Position numbers and translations under genes: made by a program. This document shows positions 10,029 to 20,247 of a stretch of DNA of 64,000 bases, piece after piece; position 1 is the first letter of the stretch, and every line of letters begins with the position of its first letter. The DNA is from Pascua guehoae (taxonomy: Eukaryota; Basidiomycota; Tremellomycetes; Trichosporonales; Trichosporonaceae), in contig BCJX01000015.1 of the NCBI GenBank assembly GCA_001600415.1, forward strand, positions 499,382 through 563,381, given 5' to 3'. The notes under the pieces are model-generated. The model was given only the letters and a program-made list of their open reading frames with translations. It was not told the DNA's origin and did no database searches.

Positions 10029-12671
10029 GGGAGGAGTCTGCTGTGTGGATAGTACGCATACAGGAGGTAAAACTGCGGACAGGCTTTGGTGTAAAGCACC
10101 GTCATCTTCGACCATCGGATGTTTGATAGAAGTTGCTGCAGCTTGCAGTCCGAGCAAATATTGTAAGCTACAGCTAGTGTCGAGAAGTATTCTCGCCGCT
10201 CTGTAGTCGAGCCCCCCCTGCAATCCCGGGTTTCGATCGGAAATGCACAACCCGCACTCGCTCCCCTTCCCTCCCAGAGCCTGATACATGGGCGCCGACT
10301 CACAGCCTCCTGCGGCCACACCGTTACCCAAAACTACTTGCTACAGTGAGTGGTAGAAACCCCTACTTGGGTCCGACATGGCTGGCGCTAGGAGAAGCCG
10401 GGCACGCGCCCAAATGTTGGTGGCGATGCTGCACGTTCTCTCGAGGTCCAAAAGCATTGTCCGAGCACCACATATTGGCTCTCGGGACATGAATCGACGG
10501 AGACGTGATTCGAACACGCGCGCCCAGAGGGCACCTCCTTGCAGCTGGGTAGCAGGTAGCAGGGAGGCGGAGTAACCACTTTCCTACCCCGCCGATGGTT
10601 TAGAAATCACCCACCAAAGCTTCGGCGCGTTGATTGGTCAGTCACCATCAGCACAAGTTGCGGCAACGCACGCTCTCAAACTAGTTTGTACGCTCGGGGT
10701 TTTCAATAACCTGGAGAGAGGCTGGCTTGAGCTCCGGCACAGCAGTGGCACTTGCCACGAGCGCGTGGGCGGAGATGGCGGTGTGCATCTCGTGTAAATG
10801 TGTTTGGGAGATAAAGAGGAAGAGGCCCGACTCACTTGCTGACAATTGGTCGACTGGGAGGCGGTCGAGGAATCGGCCGGGAGACAGGTGTTATGCCCAG
10901 AGTCGTGCTTGATTTTGTCTCTCACACCGTCTGACCATCTGCCCCATCGGACGTGGAACTTGGTGTGGGTCACAAAGTTCGGAAGACGGCAAAGTGCCGC
11001 ATTGGTGAGGGCTCATCAGTTGTGCCAATGGGGTGCGTGTGATTATACTGGGCTCCGATCACCACGAAGTGCAAGATAATCGGCCCTCGTCGCCTCATTG
11101 CTGTAGCAGCAAGTTGTGCAATAATGATTAGAAAGGGTACGTACTTCTGAGAAGCCAATAAATATCAAGGAATCCGATGTTGGGCAGCAGGCACCCGAAC
11201 CGTTGATTTGGGTGCATGGAACCATTGGGCGTGACTCACACAGGTGTACTTGTCACCGATGTTGTGCTAGTCACCCTTGCCATAAGACATGGCAAGGAAT
11301 AGCCCACCTAGCATATGACGGCTTGGCGGGCACCGCTCCTCATATCGCAGTACTGGTTGAAAGAACTTGACATGACTGCGCCAACTGCGGGACCCATGAT
11401 TCGCAGCACGCGTACCCAGCTGCGGACCAGTGGTGACCATTGCCCTGTTTTTTCCACGCAAGTCTCTGGACTTGGCGGCAAATTTTGGATTGCAGGTCTA
11501 TGCCGAGCTCGGCCATCTGCTACTTGTCCTGAACTCCGTATTTGGACATGTTGGACAGGAGTGAACGTTTCATGTATCTGAGTTCTCCTTGCACAATCAC
11601 ACGGTCGGGCTAACGGCCGGCCATGTCAGGGGTGCCTGTTCTGCTGCAAGTTAAGGGTTGAAATAAATCGGAAGCCACTGCAGAGATGCTCACCACCCCA
11701 CACACAATGCCGCTTCGTATGATGGCAGTGGGCAAGCTCGATACGAGTACCCCTGTCCCTTATGCAGATATCAGTATCTCTGAACCACATGATCGGACAA
11801 TTTACCGAAGGCAGCAATCATCAAATCATCACATCCTCCGCGTTCCACACCCTAGAGACGCGCGACACGGAGAGGCTACCCTCACACTACCAACACCCCG
11901 CGAAGGCTATGGAGGCAGTCAAGGAGCGCCTGGCAGGATAAAGGAGCTAGTCTAAAAACTTATCACAATACGTGTTTAAGAAGCTGCGCAAAGAGTTCTG
12001 ATGACGGCAGCCCTGACGTCGATATCCCAAACTGACACATTATCAGAGTTTCCCTGCATACCGCGCTTGCCCACTCGACGATGCTGCGCACAGATAATCT
12101 GTTCACATGTATAGTAGGCTGCGGAAGTGTCCATGTCGTGCTGCGTCTTCAGGTGAACCTCACTACCCGCTTTGAGCCGCTGCATGTGACGTCGGTGGCG
12201 GTTTGTACCATCGATAAAAGGCCCAACCGAGCGATATCCCGAGCACACTTGGCAATCAATCGGCAACGTTTAGGGAACAGGTCTTCTTGGCGTGGAGAAC
12301 AGTGCGCAAAACGGGGGTTAGTGGGGCCACAGTGGGAGACGGGCAAGGGTCCCCTGGGGATCCGGGGAGGTGCACCAACCGAGCCGAGTGTGGCGGATCT
12401 GTGGCGATGAGCGCGTAGGTATCAGACCTGCAGCTCTGCCCCCCTCTGATGCTCTGCGGACTACTCGCTCTGGCAATGCCGCCGTGGTTGTGCCGGTGTC
12501 GGCGCATGAGGCGCACTGATCTTGCGACAGCACGGCGCTGCGCCGCATTCTTAAGAGACGCGTTGGGACGTCGTCTGTACTCCCTTCATCGGGACTCGTT
12601 CACTGTCCTCTCATCATAGTACTCCTCTCATTCACTTTACAACACTATCGACCAGCGACTCCATCTGCGCC
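10029..12671. other. Gene-poor 2.6 kb stretch around tRNA-Ser
   Basis: Apart from the tRNA at 10495-10593 I find no protein with recognisable domains. Short open frames on both strands have no consistent composition. It is lower in GC than the flanking genes. Confidence 0.5.
10495..10593 (-). tRNA. tRNA-Ser (anticodon GCU) with 17-nt intron
   Basis: Read on the minus strand, the acceptor arms GGCGGGG and CTCCGTC pair (two G-U), with discriminator G. The D stem is GGA/TCC, the anticodon stem CCTCC/GGAGG, and the loop CT-GCT-A plus A38, with a 17-nt intron (10540-10556) after position 37. The long variable arm GCCC-TCT-GGGC is diagnostic for Ser/Leu. The T arm is GCGTG-TTCGAAT-CACGT. The anticodon is at 10558-10560. 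An intron at 37/38 is usual for fungal tRNA-Ser(GCU). A-box and B-box (TGTTCGAATCA) internal promoters are present. Confidence 0.9.
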
Positions 12672-13701
12672 ATGGACTATGAGAAACAACTAGGGGATGG
12701 CAACAGCAGCGTCGACAAAGGGTTTACCGTGGGCGTGACCGAAGTCGACAGCGAACACCAGCATGCAGGTGGCGAGGCCAAGGAAACCATTCGCGCTTTG
12801 AAACCCCGACACGTCCAGATAATGGCAATATCGGGCGCGATTGGGACGGGCCTCTTTGTGCGTGTAAAGCAGGGGTGGTGGACATAGGGACTGACATATG
12901 CCAACAGGTCGGGTCCGGAGCTGCCCTCGCCAGATCCGGTCCACTCAGTCTCCTCCTTGGGTACATGTCGTACGCCGTCCTCTCATGGATAACATTCAAC
13001 GCCATGGGTGAGATGATCTGCTACCTCCCCATCGACGGCTCCTTTATCCACTTTGCTGGACGATACGTGAACAAATCGTTTGGATTCGCAATCGGGTGGC
13101 TGTACACGTACAACCAATCCGTCATTGTTGCGGCAGAGGTATCAGCCGTTGCTAGTCTCATCAATTTCTGGAACGACACGATCAATAACGGCGTTTGGTG
13201 CGCCATTTGCATTACCTTGTTCTTGGTGCTGGTGAGTTTCCTCCGTCCTTGCTGTGTGGTTGCTGACAACAAGAACTTGTTTGGCGCGCGGATCTATGGC
13301 GAGGGAGAGTTCTGGGTATCCATCGCCAAGATCCTTCTCATCATCGGTCTCATCCTGTTCGCTTGTATGTGATGACCTTGGGAAAAGTTGTAGTCCAGCT
13401 GACGCCCGGCAGTCATCACAATGTGCGGAGGAAATCCCGCTGGTGACGCCTTTGGTTTCCGATACTGGAAAAATCCTGGCCCCATGGCCGAGTACCTCAC
13501 CACGGGCGCCCTAGGTCGCTTTTCCGGCTACTGGTCTGTTCTCATCCAGGCAGCTTTTGCCATGGGTGGCCCCGACTATGTTTCGCTCGCTGCCCCCGAA
13601 ACAATGGCGCCACGACGTGTTCTTCCATCAGTCTTCCGACGTATCATCTTCCGTCTCGTCGTATTCTACGTGCTTGGCGTCCTCGCGGTTGGTGTCCTGG
13701 T

Positions 13702-13737
<36 letters not shown>

Positions 13738-14659
13738 CCTTTGAAAATCCTTCCTTCAGTTTCCACCCCCAAAAGATCACATCCTCCAACTTGATCATAG
13801 CCCCACCTCGCAGCTCTTCTTTGCTTCCCATTAGCTAACTCAACTAGGTGCCTTATGATGACCCGCGCCTCGGTGGAGCACTGCCTGGTGCTGGTTCCTC
13901 GCCGTTTGTCCTGGGTGCCAAGCGCCTGGGCGTTCCGGTTCTTCCCCACATCATCAACGCTGTCATCATGTCCTCGGCGTTTTCATGCGGACTCGAAATC
14001 TGTTTTGCGACGTCTCGTAGTCTGTACTCGCTCGCCCTTGACGGCAACGCTCCTGCGTTTTACAAGAAGACTCGCAACGGCGTCCCCATCTACTGCGTCT
14101 TGACCGTCTGCCTTTTTGGCTGCCTGGCGTTTATGAGCGCCTCTGGCAATTCCGCCGAAGTATTCAATTGGATTGTCAACCTCACGGGCTCGGGCATCAT
14201 GTTGATCTTTGGTCTATTCCACGTCATCTACATTCGGTGGTATCACGCCATGAAGGTCCAGGGTATCGACCGTTCCAACATGGTGTTTAAGCGCCGAGGC
14301 CAAATCTACATGTCGTACTTCGCACTGTGTGCCTATGCTCTTGTCCTTCTGGTGAGTACCACTTTGGCCTCGTATTCTTGGACTGTACTTGTGCTGACGG
14401 GCCATAGACCAATGGCTTCCCTGTCTTTGTCAAGGGCAACTGGTCAATTCGCGACTTCTTCTTCGCCTACCTTTCAATCGTTGTATTTGTCATCGCCTAC
14501 TTGTTTGACGCAATTTTCAGGCGTCGCACCTTCCGATCCGACCCGCTCGCCAAACTCGACCTCGTCTCTGGCAAGGCAGAAGTCGACGAACTTGAGGCAA
14601 GCGACCCTCCTCTGCGACAGACCAAGGCGGCCAAGTTCGAACGCTGGCTCTGGGGATAA
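12672..14659 (+). CDS. Amino-acid permease, YAT/AGP (fungal APC) family
   Basis: Plasma-membrane amino-acid/proton symporter. The start ATG at 12672 begins a 45-residue hydrophilic tail, then LKPRHVQIMAISGAIGTGLF (TM1), VGSGAALARSGPLSLLLGY (TM2), MGEMICYLPIDGSFIHFAGRY, FAIGWLYTYNQSVIVAAE, the TM6 region AFAMGGPDYVSLAAPE and later TSRSLYSLALDGNAP. Six exons are supported; donors are GTGCGT, GTGAGT and GTATGT types. One intron (after GVLAVGVLV) starts GTGAG followed by 33 consecutive T (13705-13737). The C-terminus is PLRQTKAAKFERWLWG before TAA. Substrate range cannot be inferred. Expected length is about 550-570 aa, normal for the family. Confidence 0.88.
13705..13737 (+). repeat. 33-T homopolymer just inside a splice donor
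   Basis: The run starts four bases after the GT of the donor in the amino-acid permease intron. Homopolymer length may be inexact in the assembly. Confidence 0.9.
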
Positions 14660-15077
14660 TTTCTGACATGTCTCGCCATTGTAGAGCTCGTACTCGCAGT
14701 GTCGGTAGATGCACATTGTAATGACAGTTGCCATAACACCGTGAAGCTGTGATATCATTATGCCCCAAAAGTTTCTTCGCTGTTGTCGAGAAATCATCCT
14801 CCGCTGACCCAGTGCCATGAGCTCGCTTCCTCAAATGGTGGAAAACAATTATACCCACACTCTCCGCGCTTCCTTCGGCGGGTCTCGATCTCAAGGCTTG
14901 CTGGCATTCGGAACAAGTAAACCCAGGCCCCACAACAAAGCCTTCTGCCTCTCCGCGTCCTCCTCGCACATATGGCTCGGAGAAAGTAAGAGACGGAACT
15001 CGAAGAGAACTCGGAGGAAGAAAGGAGCTGGCTTCTTATGGAGGGGTCATATACGAGCAGAAACTTCGACTTGTATA
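14660..15077. other. Intergenic, permease 3' end to tRNA-Glu
   Basis: About 420 bp with no recognisable gene. Confidence 0.5.
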
Positions 15078-15176
15078 TCTTCGCTAGTATATCGGTTAGT
15101 ATAATCGCCTCTCAATTAGAGAGACCTTTCAATTGAAAGATCGCGATAGAGCAGGGTTCGACTCCCTGGCGGAGAA
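15078..15176 (+). tRNA. tRNA-Glu (anticodon CUC) with 27-nt intron
   Basis: Acceptor TCTTCGC pairs with GCGGAGA (one G-U), and the discriminator is A. The D-arm region TAGTATATCGGTTAGTATAA is the eukaryotic Asp/Glu type. The anticodon stem is ATCGC/GCGAT with loop CT-CTC-A plus C38, interrupted by an intron at 15115-15141. The T arm is CAGGG-TTCGACT-CCCTG. The anticodon is at 15111-15113. A Pol III terminator T5 follows at 15181-15185. The intron can form CTCTC/GAGAG across the anticodon (15109-15113 with 15119-15123) and a second hairpin CTTTC/GAAAG. Confidence 0.9.
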
Positions 15177-15421
15177 TGCCTTTTTGTCCAGTCTGCTGTG
15201 GCGGCGGAGCCCGAATGTGGGTGGGTGCCGGCTGGCCGCGTCACTGTTATCGGCTTGTCGCCAAACCGACGGAGCCGCTCCTCTGTACTCACGGAGCATG
15301 CAACCCACAAATGGTAGTACCGGGCGACCCTTCACAAGCAAGAAGGAAGTCATGGTTGACATTGAGCGGAGGCGGATACATCTACGAATTTCTACAGTAA
15401 ACTTTTGCACAATGTCATCGC

Positions 15422-16240
15422 CTAGACGATGCGCTTCTCTGCACCCTTGCCGTCGTCCTTCTTCATGCCCTCCCTGAGGCGCTCGAGGGCGGCCGACAGC
15501 CGCTCGAGCTGCTGGACAGTGTACTCGCGGGCCTGGTCGCTGGCCTGCCCTGCGACGACCGTACGGTCCTCCCAGAGGGCGCCGGCCGTCTCCTTGATGC
15601 GCGCCCACTCGGCCTCAGCCTCGGCGTAGAAGCGTGCGCGTGCCTCGTCGTCGGAAGTGGTGGCAGCCGCAGTGTGTTCGGGGACGGCGGCGGGCTCGCG
15701 CTGGGCCTCGTTCGCCTCGCGGCGTTCGCGCTCGTACTGCTCACGTTGCTCGCGGCGTTCGCGGCGGAGCTCGCGCCAGCTCTTGCGCGGCTTGTCCTCC
15801 TCTACTGGAGTCGCAGGGGCGGCTGCCACAGGAGCGGCGGCGGGGGCAACGGGGACAGCGGGGGCGACAGGGGGCTCAAAGTCGACAGGGGGTGGGGGGA
15901 AGGCCGGGCGGTGCGCCGACCAGTCGTACCGGTAGTCGACGGGATGCGGCTGCTGCTGCTGTGGCTGCTGAGGCGCGGGAGGAGGGAGTGTGCGGTTGCC
16001 CCTGCACCCGTCAACGCCCCAGCCCCAACGCCGGCCCTCGCGGCCCTCGCGCTTGTCGTGTGCGTGGATCCACCATGTCGCGACACCGGCACCGATGGCG
16101 AACCACCACACGCGGCGCATCATGCCGAAGCGCCGGTATGGGTAGTAGCTGTGGCGGTAGAAGCGGGGGTGGTGCGGGGTGTGGTGCGGGGGCTCCATTG
16201 TGGGTGCAGTGGGTTGGGTTGCAGAGGTAGTGGTTGTCAA
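15422..16240 (-). CDS. Uncharacterised single-helix membrane-anchored coiled-coil protein
   Basis: Not recognised. 272 aa from ATG 16240, or 258 aa from the next Met (MEPPHH). Visible parts: a Pro/His/Tyr-rich N-terminus, one hydrophobic segment (RRVWWFAIGAGVATWWIHAH, about residues 43-62), a Pro/Gln/Ala-rich linker, then a highly charged helix rich in Arg/Glu (about 150-195) and a C-terminal amphipathic coiled coil (QARE, QQLERLSAALERLREGM). The layout resembles small anchored proteins of organelle membranes, but this is inference. It is a single exon. High codon GC and an extended open frame support coding. Confidence 0.6.
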   Translation of the reverse strand: MTTTTSATQPTAPTMEPPHHTPHHPRFYRHSYYPYRRFGMMRRVWWFAIGAGVATWWIHAHDKREGREGRRWGWGVDGCRGNRTLPPPAPQQPQQQQPHPVDYRYDWSAHRPAFPPPPVDFEPPVAPAVPVAPAAAPVAAAPATPVEEDKPRKSWRELRRERREQREQYERERREANEAQREPAAVPEHTAAATTSDDEARARFYAEAEAEWARIKETAGALWEDRTVVAGQASDQAREYTVQQLERLSAALERLREGMKKDDGKGAEKRIV

Positions 16241-17816
16241 GTGAGTATGGTGAGGTGCTGTTGGGCAGATGGTGAGCTCTGAGCGTTAGTTGTCGCCTGT
16301 TTATATCTCTTTGTGTCATGTACATTGGTCGTTCTGCAGGCAGCGCATGTGCCAACAGCAAGTGCACAAGGTATGTGGAGTGGGGAGCCGAGCGCAACCA
16401 GCCGAAGCGCCGCGCAATGTAGAGTGTTGGATGATGGCGCGTTCATGCGGCAATGGCACAGGCATGGTGCGGAGGCAATTGCGACAAGTCGGGCCTGGTT
16501 GAAAGCGAACTTGCGCGTTTCGTCCGGCAAGGCACGCCACTCGGCATCTGCATCGGCCACTTCGGCCATCGGCCATCTCGGCCCTCCCTCCACACCGAGA
16601 TACGGCTTCAGAGTCGTATGCAGATCGTTCTTGGGCTGGCCAGAAGGCCAGAAGGGCAACCGTCGCAAGCACGCGGCCGTCACATGCATACGCGTGCAGG
16701 TCGAGACACGGTACCTCCATCGCCGTGCTTCAACGAAACCACTGCAAGGGTATCGAATCAACACGCCCATCGCCACCCAAAGCCGCGCGGCCCTCCGAAT
16801 CGGATTGCGCCAAGCTCTCTCCGTTGACCCAATACGTGTGTGACGCACGCATGCAGACGTATGCGTTGTCAAGAGGCAGCGGAGAGCATCGGGGGTGCTT
16901 TTCCCCTTGTACAGTAGCGGCAGAGACCAGAGGCGCTGACTTGCTGATGCGGCATGATGCTCGACGAGGTGCAGACATCAAGTGCGCTGCAGCAACTGTT
17001 CGCGCAAGCACAAACACTCAGCTGGCCTAGCGCCTCCTTTGCATTGAATTGCAACGTGCTGGCCATTTGAGGAGGCGTAAACCATTTCTTTGCCAAGGAT
17101 ATCTGTTCAAAGGGGCGTCGGTGGGCTGTGGGCTGTGGGCCCATACGCCGTGGGAGACGGGCAAGTGGGTGCAACATCAATATGGTTGAGGCGCTGCGCC
17201 ACTGAATGGTGACCGACGCCCATACGCCCGCATTCACAGGACGGCACCTTTGAAGACCATCGCTGCGCAACTACATCCACTGACCGCCGATTCCAGCTTT
17301 GACAAACTCAGCCATTCGTGGAGGCGATGCGAACATGACCGAGCTACTTGTACTGTCAACAGCATGCTATTTGTGTTGATCATGTTCAAAGCGGGGAAAA
17401 TCGGCACCCTAGCCGCATCCCGCACGCCACAAATAGCCAGCCACATGCCGATGCCGACTGGTCGACAGCACAGCGTATGATGCCCCTAAATAGCTAAATA
17501 GGCAAGGCGGCGCGTGGCGCTTGCCAGTTCCCACACTCTTCGTACTCTCATTGCATAATTCTAGCCGTGTTGATGAGCATGGCGTCCAAGGAACAAGCGT
17601 CGACTTGCAGGCCGGGAGGGGACGGATGGGGGACGATGACGCGCTGTGGTCATGACGTCAGCCTACAAGCTCGTAGATTCTGGCTTGTCTGCATTTCCTG
17701 ATCTCGACTGTCTCCAGACCACAGAGTTGGGGATACGCGACGCCAGTCTGCGGAAAGCTCTTAAAGCGAGTGGACCGATCTGGTGCGCGCCTCTTTGCGT
17801 CCACCCCCTTCTCACC
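16241..17816. other. Gene-poor 1.6 kb before glutamate decarboxylase
   Basis: Several open frames overlap on both strands (up to about 210 codons) but none has domain signatures, plausible splice structure or coherent composition. Treated as non-coding, including the glutamate decarboxylase promoter. Confidence 0.45.
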
Positions 17817-19903
17817 ATGGCACTTTCGAGACACGTTGACATTGACGAGGTCATTGCAAAGGCGCAGGACCATGATGTGCACAAGCACCTTGCCAGCTAG
17901 TAAGTGTTGGCAGTGTGGCCCTCGACTGACCACATGCCAGCATTGATAGCATGGATGTGCCCTACGCCTCCCGCTATGGCATTGAGCTCAACATCCCCCG
18001 CTACAAGATGCCCAAACAGGGTGTTGTGGGCAAGGTCGCCTACCAGCTCCTTCACGACGAGCTGGCCCTCGATGGCAACCCCAACATGAACCTCGCTTCG
18101 TTTGTGCACACGTGGGTGCCCACAGAGTGCAAGGACCTCATGATTGAGAACTTGAACAAGGCAAGTGCAACCAGGCCAGACCTGGGATGGCCCCGCTGAC
18201 GACACCAGAACCTCGTCGACCAGGACGAGTATCCCATGTGCCAAGAGGTCCACGAACGCTGTGTCTCAATGATCTCCAACCTGTGGCACGCTCCGCCCGG
18301 TGCCGACCACAAGGCGATTGGCACAGCGACGACTGGCTCGTCCGAGGCCATCATGCTCGGCGGTTTGGCTCTCAAGCGCCGTTGGCAGGAGCGTATGAAG
18401 GCCGCGGGCAAGGACATTCACAACCCTGGTCCCAACATTATCATGGGTGCCGAAGCGCAGGTCGCCCTCGAAAAGTTTGCTCGCTACTTTGAAGTCGAGT
18501 GCCGCCTCATCCCCGTCACCAAGGAGAGCCACTATGTCATGGACCCAAAGGAGGCGATGAAGCAAGTTGACGAAAACACAATCGGCATCTTCGTCATCCT
18601 TGGCTCGACATACACCGGTGCTTTTGAGCACGTAAAGGAAATGGCCGATCTCCTTGACGAGTACGAGGAGAAGACTGGAAACCACGTTCCCATTCACGTC
18701 GACGCCGCGTCGGGTGGATTTGTGGCGCCATTCGTGTACCCAGACCTCCTGTGGGACTTTCGCATTCCCCGTGTCCAGAGGTGAGTACCAACAAACCACA
18801 GTCGTCGCTGACTGGGCCAGTATCAACGCCTCGGGCCACAAGTACGGCATGAGCAGTGTCGGTGTTGGATGGGTTATCTGGCGCTCGGCCGAGTTCCTCC
18901 CCAAGGAGATTATCTTTGAGCTGCATTACCTCGGCGAGACCGACTACTCGTACAACCTCAACTTTAGTCGCCCCGCTCACCCGATCATTGGGCAAATGTT
19001 CAACTGTGAGCAGACCTGTCTCTACCAACTCTTGCGCTGACCGCAGTCCTCAACCTCGGATTCGACGGCTACAAGCGCGTCATGGAAGCCAACTTGAGCA
19101 AAGCACGTACCATCTCGCGCGCTCTGGAGGACTCGGGCTACTTTACGATCCTGTCGCAGGTGCACATTCCCACAGATGAGCACAGTGGAGACACGGATGA
19201 CAGGGACCCCAGCCACTATATCCCGGGGCTACCGGTCGTCTCGTTCCGCTTTACAGACGAGATTAAACAGAGGTACCCTAGCCTCAACCAGTTCTGGGTT
19301 CAGCACCTGCTGCGTCAAAAGAGCTGGATTGTGCCCAAGTGAGTACCAGAGTTGTGGGTGGTGTCGAGGACGAGGTGGGCCTGGCTTTGTGATCTCTGTT
19401 GTCTGTCGCCTAAGACCCTACTCGCCTATTCAGACTCCATCCCACAACCTCCACCACTCCCTCCCGTCCCCCCTTGGGCCCCTTTCTCTTGGCCGCCCTG
19501 TGCCCTCGATCTCGCTGCTCACACCACAGTTACGCCCTGCCCCCGGCCTGCGAGAAGACTGAGATTCTCCGTGTTGTGGTGCGCGAGTCGCTGTCGGGCG
19601 ACCTGGCGCGCAAGCTGATTGTCGACATCATCGCGTCCGCCGAGGAGCTCCTCGATGGCGAGGGCCCATCAGCGGCCATGGCCAAGATGGCCACCGAGGG
19701 CCACGGTCCAAAGAGCAAGAAGCGCAAGACCAACGACGGCAGCGTCGGCGAGGGCGAGGGCAAGGGCAAAGGCAGGGTCGACGCGTACAGGAAGGAGCAC
19801 AAGCGCAACGGCCTGGACTACAAGTACATCGAGGTTTGTCTGAAATGCTGTACTCTGCTCACACATCCAGGAGAACACCAAGTCGAACGCCCGGCCGTGC
19901 TAG
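17817..19903 (+). CDS. GAD1: Glutamate decarboxylase
   Basis: PLP-dependent decarboxylase converting glutamate to GABA in the cytosol, used in the GABA shunt and in acid/oxidative stress resistance. The start CACCATGG at 17817 is the best context in the frame. Group II motifs: the active-site block GIFVILGSTYTGAFE, the aspartate in PIHVDAASGGF and the PLP lysine in NASGHKYGMSS. Further family blocks are HTWVPTECKDLMIENLNKN, GTATTGSSEAIMLGGLA and NFSRPAHPIIGQ. Seven exons are supported, and all junctions restore family sequence (for example 17899|17941 gives HLASYIDSMD). After WIVPNYALPPACEKTEILRV there is a basic, Lys/Gly-rich tail (KSKKRKTNDG, GEGKGKGRVDAYRKEHK), longer than in bacterial GAD and in the position of the fungal/plant regulatory extension. 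The last exon is short, after the intron beginning GTTTGT, and ends at TAG 19901-19903. Confidence 0.93.
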
Positions 19904-20247
19904 AGGGAAGAAGAACAAGAGAGCGACCCGACTGGGACGGCTACTCGCCGACCAGACGGTGGCCCACCTCCGCAAGTCTTATGTCTTTGTATGCTATGAA
20001 ATCAGTGTGCAGTCTTTGATATCCGTCTCATGCATGCACCATTCAAGCTCATTGTTGTGCCCGTTGCTGCAACAGCAGTGGTCCGTCAGACGCCCAATCA
20101 GCCTGGGACAGTCACGTGACTTGCCCCCACAGCGCACGCAACGTCATGCCAAAAGTACAGAGTTAAAGAAAGTGTGTGTGTCAACAAAACACGTCAACCC
20201 GATCCACTTCACAACTTTTCCACCACACCATTGTCTCATTCGTCTCC
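19904..20247. other. Intergenic, glutamate decarboxylase to unknown Ser-rich gene
   Basis: 344 bp. Nothing beyond promoter/3'-end sequence is recognised. Confidence 0.5.

Noticed and set aside
16237..16872. Overlapping open frames of 130-210 codons on both strands before glutamate decarboxylase
   Set aside because: No domains, no splice logic, and equal quality on both strands, as expected for GC-rich non-coding DNA.
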